DNA from: Bacteroidota bacterium | Lineage (GTDB): Bacteria; Bacteroidota; Bacteroidia; 2-12-FULL-35-15 | Assembly (NCBI GenBank): GCA_947479085.1 | Contig: CANJYB010000002.1 | Span: 124,001-188,000, forward strand | DNA length: 64,000 nt | Direction: 5' to 3' | Shown here: positions 35,004 through 43,578 of the stretch, piece by piece | Numbering within the stretch: position 1 is the first letter of the stretch | Layout: each line of letters begins with the position of its first letter | Made by a program: the position numbers and the translations under genes | The notes under the pieces: generated by a model | Told to the model about the DNA's origin: nothing | What the model saw: the letters and a program-made list of their open reading frames with translations, nothing else | Database searches by the model: none

Positions 35004-35128
35004 TTTTGGCTTTGCAGGTATTTTTTCTCCTGCAAACGTACGAAATTAAATTCTTCGATTTTGCCTTTGCAGGAGTTTTTTCACCTGCAAACGAAATAAG
35101 GTTTGAATGCCAAGGAAAGCTTTTACAA
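35004..35128. repeat. Hairpin-ended repeat, copies R3a and R3b
   Basis: R3a (35004-35038) has TTTGCAGGTA and TCCTGCAAACG. R3b (35059-35128) has TTTTGCCTTTGCAGGAG, TTCACCTGCAAACG, then AAATAAGGTTTGAATGCCAA and AAAGCTTTTACAAA, matching the left half of R2. Together they occupy most of the 34902-35216 gap, which holds no gene. Confidence 0.6.
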
Positions 35129-35216
35129 AAGCAAAAAAGTTATCCCAAAGAAACTGTATCTTTTTAGAAATTTTCCGTTATATAATTAGTATAACCATTA
35201 AAAAAAAACAACAAAA

Positions 35217-35807
35217 ATGAAAAAACTAATTCTAAGAAGTGTTTTAATTGCTGGGACAACAATTACACTATTATCATTTGACCTGCCTAAAGGTTGGACT
35301 TCAGGCGGAACTGACATGAAAGAATACGAAATGGGAATTGATAAAGGCGCGGGACAAGACGGAAGGAACACAGCAACCCTAAAATCAATCAGAAATGGAA
35401 GAGATTTTGGAACTATGTTTCAAAACTGTTTGCCCGATAAGTACATTGGGAAGCGAGTAAGAATGACAGCTTTATTAAAAACAAAAGATGTGGATGGTTG
35501 GGCAGGGTTGTGGTTTAGAATTGATGGAGAAGGTTCAAAAGATATGCAAGGATTTGACAATATGAAAAATGGTAAAACAGACAGATCAATAAAAGGAACT
35601 ACCGACTGGACAAAGTATGAAATAGTTTTAGACGTTCCGCTTAAATCTACTAACCTTGCATTTGGTGCATTACTTGCCGGTAAAGGACAAATTTGGTTTG
35701 ATAACTTTAACTTTGAGGTGGTTGACAACACTGTGCCAACAACAGGTTCAGGAAAGGAAGAGTATATGCCGAACAAAGAACCTATCAACCTTAACTTTGA
35801 CAATTAA
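35217..35807 (+). CDS. Secreted jelly-roll (CBM-like) domain protein
   Basis: A 196-residue protein. Residues 1-22 look like a signal peptide, followed at once by 'LPKGWTSGGTDMKEYEMGID'. The body ('GTMFQNCLPDKYIGKRVRM', 'WAGLWFRIDGEG', 'FDNMKNGKTDRSIKGTTDW', 'YEIVLDVPLKSTNLAFGALL', 'GQIWFDNFNFEVVD') matches a jelly-roll domain I know both as a stand-alone protein and as the C-terminal part of some transcriptional regulators in many phyla. It probably binds a ligand (perhaps carbohydrate), but no ligand is established here. The tail ends 'EYMPNKEPINLNFDN'. It is flanked by repeat copies R3 and R4. Confidence 0.65.
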   Translation: MKKLILRSVLIAGTTITLLSFDLPKGWTSGGTDMKEYEMGIDKGAGQDGRNTATLKSIRNGRDFGTMFQNCLPDKYIGKRVRMTALLKTKDVDGWAGLWFRIDGEGSKDMQGFDNMKNGKTDRSIKGTTDWTKYEIVLDVPLKSTNLAFGALLAGKGQIWFDNFNFEVVDNTVPTTGSGKEEYMPNKEPINLNFDN

Positions 35808-35839
35808 CACTACCGAAAAGAAATTGCAAATGAAATATG

Positions 35840-35948
35840 GTTTTTCACCTGCATTCGAAATAAAGTTTTAATACCCCAAAAAGTTTTTATAAATTTGGAA
35901 TAAATTAATTGTCAGCGTTTGGTGAAAACGCTAACAAAGACAAAAAGA
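35840..35948. repeat. Hairpin-ended repeat, partial copy R4
   Basis: TTTTTCACCTGCATTCG, AAATAAAGTTTTAATACC, an exact GAATAAATTAATTGTCAG (shared 18-mer with R2 at 34273-34290) and the right end GCGTTTGGTGAAAACGCTAAC then AAAGACAAAAAG. It lies between the jelly-roll gene and the gene at 35972. Confidence 0.6.
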
Positions 35949-35971
35949 TAAAATTGTTATAGGCAATTCAG

Positions 35972-37252
35972 ATGTCGAAAAAAAAGAAAAAGGCAAAACC
36001 AAATTCACAGGAAAAGGAATTTGAACGGTTTCACCTGGAGCATAAAAAAGCTGTTCACTGGTTTCTTATACGTATTGGCCTGAAAGAAGGAATATTTGAA
36101 TTTCCGGAGGAATACATTGAAAAGATTACTAAAAGGGGAAACCTGCCCTTGGTTTTCCCATCCGAACCGGATAATATACCTCCTAAGATGCTTGCTGTTG
36201 CAAACCAGTTGTTAAAGCATTTTCTGCAGGCCGACCAAGTAGAATCGTTTCCGGGTGGTCCTTCTTTTCCTCTTGCTTTTTATTTCACTACCGAAGCCCT
36301 TTTCTGTAATTTAATAGAAAAGATGGATGAGGAAGATTTTCCGGGTTTGCCTTCTGTTCTGGAGCGCACAAAAGCTTATTGGGATAATTATGAAAAAAAG
36401 CATAACGAAGTTTTCCAAAGGTTGGGTACTATAATTAATGCCATTTCTTATACCTTGGTTCAGGAAACCAATGAAATATATTACATAATGCAGCAATTAG
36501 GAAAGCCAAACTTTGAAATGGTAAACAATGACAGGAACAAATTGCGCCTGCTCAATTATATTTTACACCGTCAGGAAAGAGAAGAAAAGGAAATTGTTGT
36601 TGATAACGAATCGCGCATGGCAATGCGAATGACTTTTGGTTTTGGTAATGTAGGAGCCAAAGACCTGCTTATTAAAGCAGAAACGTTAGGCATTGAATCT
36701 CCATTCGGGTCTATGGAATTGCCGGTTTACATACAGAATCATGCATTAAAACGGATGAATGAAAGGCTGGGGCAACTGTATATTACGGATGCTATGCTCG
36801 AAATATGTTTTGCTTTGCAGGCAGCCAAATTTGTGGTTGTCAAAAAAGGACATGCCTTGCTCGAATTCAAACTTTCCAATTGCAAAGTGGGATATTTTAA
36901 AATAGTATTAACGGAAGGTGTACTGCTCATTCAAACCTTTTTATTCCTTACCAATAACGGAACACCGGAAGGAGATAAATTAAATGAATTGCTTGGAATG
37001 CAAAAGGCCGATAAAAAATATTGGGAAATAGACAAACTTACTACCTTCCTTGCCTCTGATATAGAAGAAAACGAAACATTGAAACAAATTTTTATAAATG
37101 CAGGTTGCAAAAGTTTATTCGATTATAAGAGGGCTCCCAAATTAAGTGATAAAGACAAACAGCAACAATTACAAATAGGTCTAGCTTCTATGCTTGCCGG
37201 GTTTGTTCAAAAAACACAGGAAGCAAAGCAAAATGATAAATTTGAAGAATAA
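35972..37252 (+). CDS. Cytoplasmic protein of unknown function
   Basis: A 426-residue soluble protein with no signal peptide or membrane segment. It starts with a Lys-rich stretch (MSKKKKKAKPNSQEKEFERF), then alternates helical segments ('AVHWFLIRIGLKEGIFEF', 'SVLERTKAYWDNYEKK') and a mixed domain ('LPVYIQNHALKRMNERLGQ', 'AAKFVVVKKGHALLEFKLSN') that resembles nothing I can name. 'QNHALKRMNERL' recalls short nuclease- or toxin-like 'HAxxRMxxR' motifs, but the surrounding residues do not confirm that. It ends with a Gln/Lys-rich tail. It is the last gene of the repeat-bounded accessory segment. Confidence 0.55.
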   Translation: MSKKKKKAKPNSQEKEFERFHLEHKKAVHWFLIRIGLKEGIFEFPEEYIEKITKRGNLPLVFPSEPDNIPPKMLAVANQLLKHFLQADQVESFPGGPSFPLAFYFTTEALFCNLIEKMDEEDFPGLPSVLERTKAYWDNYEKKHNEVFQRLGTIINAISYTLVQETNEIYYIMQQLGKPNFEMVNNDRNKLRLLNYILHRQEREEKEIVVDNESRMAMRMTFGFGNVGAKDLLIKAETLGIESPFGSMELPVYIQNHALKRMNERLGQLYITDAMLEICFALQAAKFVVVKKGHALLEFKLSNCKVGYFKIVLTEGVLLIQTFLFLTNNGTPEGDKLNELLGMQKADKKYWEIDKLTTFLASDIEENETLKQIFINAGCKSLFDYKRAPKLSDKDKQQQLQIGLASMLAGFVQKTQEAKQNDKFEE

Positions 37253-37308
37253 ATAAATTAGCAGGACTTGCCAAATCAATGAGAGACTCAAATCTTAACA
37301 AGGGATTT

Positions 37309-37710
37309 TTATTTCAAAAACTCCAACACCCGTTCCGGTGGTCTTCCAATAATAGCTTTATCTCCTTTTACAATTATCGGTCGTTCTATTAATATAGGAT
37401 ATTGAGAAAGGATTTTTATCCATTGGGTATTTGTAAATTTCTGGTCGGCAAATTTTTCTTTAAATAAAGGTTCACCTTTTCTCACTATTTCCTCTGCCTT
37501 CATCCCCAGCAATTTCAATAGTTGTTTTATTTCTATAATAGAAGGAGGTGTTTTTAAGTATTCAACCACTTCCGTTTTTACTTTCTTTTTTTTAAGAATA
37601 GTACAAACATCCCTGCTTTTGGAACAACGGGTGTTGTGATATATTTTCAGTGTCTCGCTTTTAGCTTTGGACGTTGAACTTTCCAACTTTGAACTTTTAA
37701 CTATTCCCAT
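37309..37710 (-). CDS. arsC: ArsC-like arsenate reductase/Spx family protein
   Basis: A ~133-residue thioredoxin-fold protein. '[10 protein letters not shown]' carries the nucleophilic Cys29, followed by '[18 protein letters not shown]' and '[22 protein letters not shown]', the conserved substrate Arg region of glutaredoxin-dependent ArsC. It could reduce arsenate, or act on another substrate as do YffB-like relatives. The first ~19 residues ([19 protein letters not shown]) are encoded by an AAGTTCAAAGTTGGAAAGTTC-type repeat and are absent from typical ArsC, so the true start may be lower. The open frame overlaps prfB by 14 bp. Confidence 0.8.
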   Translation of the reverse strand: MGIVKSSKLESSTSKAKSETLKIYHNTRCSKSRDVCTILKKKKVKTEVVEYLKTPPSIIEIKQLLKLLGMKAEEIVRKGEPLFKEKFADQKFTNTQWIKILSQYPILIERPIIVKGDKAIIGRPPERVLEFLK

Positions 37711-38786
37711 ACTCCATCAGATACGCTTTAATAAAATCATTCAAATCACCATCCATCACCGCCTGCACATTGGATGTTTCGTAACCCGTTCTTATATCTT
37801 TCACTAATTTATAAGGATGAAAAACATAGTTACGTATTTGAGAACCCCATTCAATTTTCTTTTTGTTTCCTTCAATGATGGCAGAAGCTTCACGCTTTTT
37901 CCGCATTTCAATTTCAAACAATTGCGACTTCAATAACTTAATGGCATTGTCTTTATTTTCAAATTGCGAGCGCGATTCCTGGTTTTTAATAATAATACCC
38001 GATGGTTTATGATGCAGCCTTACTGCTGTTTCCACCTTGTTTACATTCTGTCCGCCTGCGCCTCCCGAACGGAAGGTATCCCATTCTATATCAGCCGGAT
38101 TTACATCTATCACAATGGTGTCGTCAATTAAAGGATAAGCATATACAGAAGCAAAAGTAGTATGTCGCTTGGCATTGGCATCAAACGGTGAGATACGCAC
38201 CAGTCGGTGTACACCATTTTCACCTTTTAAATATCCAAAGGCATAATCGCCTTCAAACTCCAGTGTAACCTGTTTTATTCCTATTCCGTCTCCGTCATTC
38301 CTGTCGGTTTCTTTTATTTTGTAACCGTTTTTTTCTCCCCACATAATGTACATCCGCATCAGCATGGCCACCCAGTCACAGCTTTCCGTGCCTCCTGCAC
38401 CGGCATTAATCTGCACCACACAACTCAGAATATCTTCCTTCCGGCTGAGCATATTTTTAAACTCAATATCCTCCAGCAGTTTTATGGTAGTCTGATAATG
38501 CGTCTCCACCTCTTCTTCAGAAGCTTCTCCTTCCTTAAAGTAGTCAAATATCAGCGCAAGGTCATCCATCTCACGATTTAATTCTTCGTAAGCATTGGTC
38601 CAGTTTTTCTTGATTTTAGTTTGTTTCAGCAGTTCTTCTGCTTTCTTAGGATTGTCCCAAAAGTCGGGAGCAAGTGCTTTTTCCTCTTCCTCGGTTATTT
38701 CACGCAGTTTAGTAGCGATGTCAAAGATGTCCCTCCAACGCGTCAGTGCGTAATCGAAGGTCCTTTAGTTGTTCTATTGTAATCAT
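37697..38786 (-). CDS. prfB: Peptide chain release factor 2, with programmed +1 frameshift
   Basis: Translation starts at the ATG at 38786 and reads 21 codons to CTT-TGA (TGA at 38721-38723). A +1 shift at CTT continues as '[13 protein letters not shown]' through '[16 protein letters not shown]' to the stop at 37697, giving about 362 residues, the normal RF2 length. An SD-like GGAGGG (38731-38736) lies just upstream of the shift site, as in the classical prfB autoregulation. The GGQ motif is at 244-246 and the codon-recognition tripeptide SPF in '[16 protein letters not shown]'. RF2 releases peptides at UGA and UAA. A naive gene call would begin at 38569 and lose 72 residues. Confidence 0.95.
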
Positions 38787-38831
38787 GGCGCAAAAGTAAA
38801 AATAATAAAGAGATGGGAGAGGAAATAAAAG

Positions 38832-38839
38832 TAATTTTG
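38832..38839 (+). promoter_or_regulatory. Candidate -7 box (TAATTTTG)
   Basis: TAATTTTG fits TAnnTTTG exactly and lies 17 bp before the ATG at 38857. No clear -33 element was found. Confidence 0.4.
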
Positions 38840-38856
38840 CACCTGAAACAAAAATT

Positions 38857-39333
38857 ATGCAAACGAAATATTTTAGAGTAAATAAAAAAGAGTACTGTCA
38901 TATAACAGACGATATCATTTTTGTAATAAACAGTAAAGAAGTGGCAAGGGTGCCGTTGGAATTTGAACTGGGCGAAGGGTGGGGTGTAAAAAGTATGTTC
39001 AATTACATATTGTTTGCTTTTTTCTTTGCCTACATTACTTTTTCAATATCTGCTTACGGGCAGGGATTTTTTCTGCAACCTTTAAATTATGGGGCATTGT
39101 TTTTATTGTTCCTGTTTTTAATTAGAATAAAAAATGGTTTTGTAACCAGCCGAACTCCAACTATACACCGCAGTAAAATTAAATCCGTTTATTTTAAAAC
39201 TCCTAAATTTTCGTATCCTAGATTGGTAATTTATTTTACCGGGCCGGAGGGTAAAACATTAAGAAAAATTATTCCTGTTTTATATAAAAAGGAAGCATTA
39301 GCAGTGCTAAAGGAAACAGGGATATTGGTTTAA
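38857..39333 (+). CDS. Small membrane protein of unknown function
   Basis: A 158-residue protein with a soluble N-terminal ~45 residues ('YFRVNKKEYCHITDDIIFVI'), two closely spaced hydrophobic helices (about 48-70 and 78-94), and a soluble basic C-terminal part ('IHRSKIKSVYFKTPKFSYPRLVIYFTGPEGKTLRKI'). This looks like a PH-like membrane-associated fold. I have seen similar small proteins in Bacteroidota without assigned function. It is divergent from prfB and convergent with recX. Confidence 0.55.
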   Translation: MQTKYFRVNKKEYCHITDDIIFVINSKEVARVPLEFELGEGWGVKSMFNYILFAFFFAYITFSISAYGQGFFLQPLNYGALFLLFLFLIRIKNGFVTSRTPTIHRSKIKSVYFKTPKFSYPRLVIYFTGPEGKTLRKIIPVLYKKEALAVLKETGILV

Positions 39334-39351
39334 ATCTTCAATTAAATTTAT

Positions 39352-39391
39352 TTTCTCTGTGAAACTCTATGTCTTCTCTGTGTTGAAAAAT
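39352..39391. repeat. Single copy of the ACACAGAG/GTGAAACTC repeat
   Basis: TTCTCTGTGAAACTCTATG then TCTTCTCTGTGTTGAAAAAT, matching one arm of the palindromic pair at 31505-31592. It lies in the gap between the membrane protein gene and recX. Confidence 0.5.
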
Positions 39392-39873
39392 TACTCATCA
39401 AGCTTCAAAACATCCCATATTAAATCCTGCTCAAATCCTCTTGAGGCAATATATTTCGCAATTTTATACTTGCGTTGATAATCCTTTCCACCTTTTATTT
39501 CCTTCGATTTTTTCGCAATCAGGTCTTTTAATGTTTTAATGTAATCCGAATCGTCTATCTCCTGCATTGCCTTTTTGATGCAGTAATCGGATATTTTTCT
39601 TTTTTTAAGTTCAAGTTTTATTTTTACCCTTCCCCATTTCTTTATCCTGAATTTTCCTCCTGCATAAGCTTTTGCAAACCGCTCTTCATTCAGAAAATTA
39701 TCAGTAATTAACTTTGCAATTATGTTTTCCACATCAGTACTGTACAATCCCCATTCGTATAATTTATCCCGCATTTCCTGCTGGCAACGTTCCTGGTAGG
39801 CACAGGTAGATTCGGCTTTTAATAAAGCCTGTGAGGGAGTAAGTTTTTTCTTTGGTTTATCTTCTTCGTACAT
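39391..39873 (-). CDS. recX: Regulatory protein RecX
   Basis: The start is the ATG at 39873 (MYEEDKPKKKLTPSQAL); a TTG 15 bp upstream falls in a repeat and is not preferred. The 160-residue protein is built of three-helix repeats typical of RecX: 'AYQERCQQEMRDKLYEWGL', 'IIAKLITDNFLNEERFAKAYA', 'RIKKWGRVKIKLELKKRKI' and 'KYKIAKYIASRGFEQDLIWDVL'. RecX binds and restrains RecA filaments. recA is not adjacent here, which is usual in Bacteroidota. Its upstream side holds the repeat TCTCGCAAAGACGCAAAG and AATTCATAATTC repeats (39881-39943). Confidence 0.85.
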   Translation of the reverse strand: MYEEDKPKKKLTPSQALLKAESTCAYQERCQQEMRDKLYEWGLYSTDVENIIAKLITDNFLNEERFAKAYAGGKFRIKKWGRVKIKLELKKRKISDYCIKKAMQEIDDSDYIKTLKDLIAKKSKEIKGGKDYQRKYKIAKYIASRGFEQDLIWDVLKLDE

Positions 39874-39880
39874 TATTATT

Positions 39881-39943
39881 TCTCGCAAAGACGCAAAGTT
39901 CGCAAAGCATTAATTCATAATTCATAACTCATCATTCATAATT
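39881..39943. repeat. Short intergenic repeats upstream of recX
   Basis: TCTCGCAAAGACGCAAAG TTCGCAAAGC (39881-39908) belongs to the 'cgcaaag' repeat class, and TAATTCATAATTCATAAC plus CATTCATAATTC (39911-39943) is a simple AT-rich repeat whose reverse complement recurs at 62445-62478. Confidence 0.5.
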
Positions 39944-39945
39944 CT

Positions 39946-41277
39946 TTAGATAAGTCCTCTAGCTTTTAATTCCAAATACTTATTGATTGTACTCACTGAT
40001 AAATTTTGCGGAGCAGTTAAAATACTATGGATACCATACTTCTCCAGTTCTTTCACAATCAGTTTTTTCTCAAAGGCAAACTTTTCTGCTATCGCTTTAT
40101 TATATACTTCTTCAGTAGTAGTTGCAGGTTTGTCAAGAAAGGCATGTAATTCTGTATTTTCAAAAAAGATAACCACCAGCAAATGATCTTTTGCAAGTCT
40201 TCTTAAATATTTTAATTGTCTTTGCAAACCCGATAAACTCTCAAAGTTGGTATAAAGTAGTAATAAACTCCGTTGATTAATTTTAGTCTTTACATTAATA
40301 AACAGGTTTTCGAAATCACTTTCCAGGTAACCGGTTTTTTGATTGTAAAGCAATTCTAATATTTTTTGCAATTGTGCGTTTCTCCTATCGGCAGGTAAAA
40401 CAGATTGCACTTTATGCGAAAAGGTAACAATGCCTGCTTTGTCCTGTTTAAGCATGGCAATATTAGAAATAACCAATGAGGAGTTGATGGCGTAATCCAG
40501 TAAACTTAATCCCTCAAACGGCATCCGCATTACTCTTCCCATATCAATAACAGAATAAACCTGCTGAGATTTTTCATCCTGGTATTGATTAATCATCAGT
40601 TTACTTTTTCTTGCTGTAGCTTTCCAGTTAATGGTTCTGTAGTCATCTCCGGATACGTATTCTTTTATCTGTTCAAACTCTGCATTATTTCCACGCCTTC
40701 TTATTTTTTTTATTCCTGCATCCGTCAGTTGATTAGAAATGGCAAGCAATTCATATTTCCGCATCTGCATAAATGAAGGATAAACCGGGACCATCATATC
40801 CTGCGAAAAACGGAAGCGTCTTTGTATCAGTCCGATTGGGCTTTTAACATATATGTTAACTGCACCAAAACTGTATTCACCTCTTTTTACCGGATGAACA
40901 TCGTACTCAATTGTTTTGCTTTTTCCTGAATCAACTTTGAGTTTATATTCTTTATCCCTTGCCTGGAACTGAAACGGAAGCTCATCAATAACTGTGATAC
41001 GGGCAGGAAAGAGATAACGATTTTCCAAAACAATCTGAACAGGATTGTCATCTCCGTTTGATAATTTGTCCAATGTATCCCGCCTTGCGAAGAAACCTTT
41101 TCGGTTGCTGAATAAAATTAGTACATCCACAACCAGCAAGGAAACAACAGCAAGCAGTGAATAATTAGCAATGGGATAAATAAAAGGAAAAAAGAAACCG
41201 AATACAAATAATACAATAACTGCAGTAATAATATAATACAGAAGATTTGCAAAATACAAATAGGTTACCCAACCCAT
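39946..41277 (-). CDS. DUF58 domain protein
   Basis: A 443-residue protein with two N-terminal membrane helices (about 10-55), a beta-rich region (90-165) and the C-terminal DUF58 domain ('QLTDAGIKKIRRRGNNAEFEQI' in parts, then 'EYVSGDDYRTINWKATAR'), which ends in a VWA-like fold ('VYSVIDMGRVMRMPFEG'). DUF58 proteins nearly always pair with MoxR ATPases, and the moxR gene is directly upstream in this transcript. The proposed role is metal-dependent protein assembly or stress response at the membrane; the client is not known. Confidence 0.85.
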   Translation of the reverse strand: MGWVTYLYFANLLYYIITAVIVLFVFGFFFPFIYPIANYSLLAVVSLLVVDVLILFSNRKGFFARRDTLDKLSNGDDNPVQIVLENRYLFPARITVIDELPFQFQARDKEYKLKVDSGKSKTIEYDVHPVKRGEYSFGAVNIYVKSPIGLIQRRFRFSQDMMVPVYPSFMQMRKYELLAISNQLTDAGIKKIRRRGNNAEFEQIKEYVSGDDYRTINWKATARKSKLMINQYQDEKSQQVYSVIDMGRVMRMPFEGLSLLDYAINSSLVISNIAMLKQDKAGIVTFSHKVQSVLPADRRNAQLQKILELLYNQKTGYLESDFENLFINVKTKINQRSLLLLYTNFESLSGLQRQLKYLRRLAKDHLLVVIFFENTELHAFLDKPATTTEEVYNKAIAEKFAFEKKLIVKELEKYGIHSILTAPQNLSVSTINKYLELKARGLI

Positions 41278-41344
41278 CCATAGATTAGGGGTGCTTTCTT
41301 TTTTAATATTTGAGTTTCGCTCTTCCAGAATTTCTATTGTTTAA

Positions 41345-42322
41345 TTATCTGGGAACTTCTATTTTCTCAATAATTTGTTTGATGATATCATTAGAAGTAA
41401 TTCCTTCCATTTCCTTTTCAGGGGTAAGCATTACTCGGTGCTTCAAAACAGGAGTCGCCACAAATTTAATATCATCAGGTGTTACAAAATCTCTTCCGCG
41501 CATAGCAGCAATTGCTTTGGCTCCTGAAAGTATTGCCAGGGAAGCTCTTGGAGAAGCGCCTAAGTAAAGTGATGAATTGTTCCTGGTTTGATTCACAATC
41601 TTAGCAATGTAGGAAATTAAGTTTGCATCAATGTGAATGTTGCTTACAATACCTCGGTAATCTTTTACCTGAGCAGCATTTAAAACACCATGAACGGTTG
41701 TTACATCAACAGTGTCTTTACGTAAATGATAGTCGGATAGTATTTTTATTTCATTTTCCAATGACGGATAAGTAACTTCAATTTTAAACAGAAACCTGTC
41801 CAGTTGTGCTTCAGGCAGGCGATATGTTCCTTCCTGCTCAATCGGATTTTGAGTAGCTAATACAATAAATGGGGGAGCCAGGTGATAGGTGGTTCCATCA
41901 ACTGTAATTTGCCTTTCTTCCATTGCTTCAAATAAAGCGGATTGGGTTTTTGCCGGGGCACGATTTATCTCATCAATTAAAATAATATTGGAAAACAATG
42001 GGCCTTGTTTGAATTCAAACTCAGTTGTCTTTAAATTATAAATACTTGTTCCGATAATATCCGAAGGCATTAAATCAGGGGTAAACTGTATCCTGGAAAA
42101 ATCAACTGACATTGTCCTGGAAAGAAGTTTGGCAGTAAGTGTTTTAGCAACACCCGGAACTCCTTCTATTAATACATGCCCATCTGCAAGAATGGCTGCT
42201 ATCAGCAGTTCAATCATATCATCCTGCCCGACTATTATTTTGTTTACTTCCTGTTTGATGTTGCTTACCGCTTGTTGCAAGCCACTTAAATCAAGCCTGT
42301 TTTGAAATACCTGTTCTTCCAT
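41345..42322 (-). CDS. MoxR-family AAA+ ATPase
   Basis: A 325-residue AAA+ ATPase. Walker A is 'GVPGVAKTL', Walker B 'IILIDEINRA', sensor 1 'VLATQNPIEQEGTYRLPEAQLDRF' (in family form) and the C-terminal lid 'LGASPRASLAILSGAKAIAAMRGRD'. MoxR proteins act as chaperones that mature or insert partner proteins with VWA domains, here most likely the DUF58 protein encoded just downstream. The gene sits in the conserved series DUF4129 - DUF4350 - moxR - DUF58, all on the minus strand with short gaps, so a single transcript is likely. Confidence 0.92.
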   Translation of the reverse strand: MEEQVFQNRLDLSGLQQAVSNIKQEVNKIIVGQDDMIELLIAAILADGHVLIEGVPGVAKTLTAKLLSRTMSVDFSRIQFTPDLMPSDIIGTSIYNLKTTEFEFKQGPLFSNIILIDEINRAPAKTQSALFEAMEERQITVDGTTYHLAPPFIVLATQNPIEQEGTYRLPEAQLDRFLFKIEVTYPSLENEIKILSDYHLRKDTVDVTTVHGVLNAAQVKDYRGIVSNIHIDANLISYIAKIVNQTRNNSSLYLGASPRASLAILSGAKAIAAMRGRDFVTPDDIKFVATPVLKHRVMLTPEKEMEGITSNDIIKQIIEKIEVPR

Positions 42323-42343
42323 TCGTTTAGTTTATTAATTATA

Positions 42344-43573
42344 TTATCTTTTGTTTCTTTGATAAAATTCTTCAATCATTCGGTTTAGCTTTAATAGCTC
42401 ATGTTGTGTTATACTTTGCTTGAAACTGATATCTGAAAAGTAATAAAACAAATCATGCACTTTTTGTTTTTCAATCCCCGATAGATTGGTAATTCGTTCT
42501 ATAAATACATCATCATAAAGGTTAGTCTTTACCTGGAAAGAGGAACGGATGTATTCAAGGAAATAAGTTATTTTTTTATCAGCAATATTTTTGTGGTTCC
42601 CTGTTTGGTAATATAAAGTACCAACTGTATCCACAAAATCAAGTGTGTTATTGCGCAATGGTTCAATAATGGGAATGATTCGTTGTTTGCGTTTTATTCC
42701 TACAATAATAAAAATGATTAAGGAAAGCATCAAAGTATAATATGCGGTCAGTAATGCCGGACTATTAAAGATAACCCGCAATGGAGTTTCCTGCCGGATA
42801 TTTCCGACTTTATAATATTCATCCCAGATTAATGGTTGGTTAGGAAGATAAGAAAGTGCTTTGTAAACATAATCGCAATTGGTTTCACTAACAAAATGAT
42901 AATTGGAAAATACTTCCGGAACAGTGCTGATAAATAATTTTCCTTTCCCGAATTTAAGTTGAATAAAGTTAACCTTGTTGCGCGAATTTACTCCTAATAT
43001 TGTTGTCTTCGTGGTGTCGAAGGAATTGAAATAAGTGTTTTCAATTCCTTTACTGTAAGTGTAATTATTTTTATTTTTTAATTGAGGATTAACGAAATTT
43101 ATTTTTGCGGTATCGTTAGGCTTATAAATAGTTGTTAAGGCTGTTGAATCAATTTTAATTTTATTCCCCAATTCAAAACTGTTATCTGTTTTTATTTTCA
43201 AGGTATCAGCAAACTTTCCTGAAAAATAATCAGCAGCAATAAAAGCATTATTACCCCTGCTGACAAATTTCAACAACTCCCTTGTGTCTAACTTGTCGGG
43301 TTCAAAACTTTGGTTGATGATAATATAATTAGAGCCGCTATTTTCATTATCCTTTAAGGTATTATAAAGCGGGACAGTAGTACCTGTGATTGTTTGAGCA
43401 GGAAAAATAGTTGGCAATGCTTCATTAAGTGCAGAAGTACCATAAGGTATTTTATCTTTTTTCATGTAAGATAATCTCCAATCTATAGGCTTAGGTGAAA
43501 GCACCTGCAACAGTATTAACAGCACAAAACAAATTGATAAAATGATAATGTATTTTCTCTTGCCCTTTATCAT
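42344..43573 (-). CDS. DUF4350 domain membrane protein
   Basis: A 409-residue protein with one N-terminal membrane helix (about 7-25), an extracytoplasmic domain of ~230 residues ('YGTSALNEALPTIFPAQTI', 'NYIIINQSFEPDKLDTRELLKFV', 'GNNAFIAADYF') and a second helix near 265-285 followed by a cytoplasmic helical tail. The arrangement matches the DUF4350 proteins always found beside moxR/DUF58/DUF4129. The extracytoplasmic domain resembles a class I glutamine amidotransferase-like fold without a catalytic Cys. Only 5 bp separate it from the upstream DUF4129 gene. Confidence 0.8.
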   Translation of the reverse strand: MIKGKRKYIIILSICFVLLILLQVLSPKPIDWRLSYMKKDKIPYGTSALNEALPTIFPAQTITGTTVPLYNTLKDNENSGSNYIIINQSFEPDKLDTRELLKFVSRGNNAFIAADYFSGKFADTLKIKTDNSFELGNKIKIDSTALTTIYKPNDTAKINFVNPQLKNKNNYTYSKGIENTYFNSFDTTKTTILGVNSRNKVNFIQLKFGKGKLFISTVPEVFSNYHFVSETNCDYVYKALSYLPNQPLIWDEYYKVGNIRQETPLRVIFNSPALLTAYYTLMLSLIIFIIVGIKRKQRIIPIIEPLRNNTLDFVDTVGTLYYQTGNHKNIADKKITYFLEYIRSSFQVKTNLYDDVFIERITNLSGIEKQKVHDLFYYFSDISFKQSITQHELLKLNRMIEEFYQRNKR

Positions 43574-43578
43574 CTGTC

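Noticed and set aside
33404-35948. Chromosomal integron with attC sites
   Set aside because: The repeats have hairpin ends but no consistent RYYYAAC/GTTRRRY core sites, the genes point in both directions and no integrase is present in the window.
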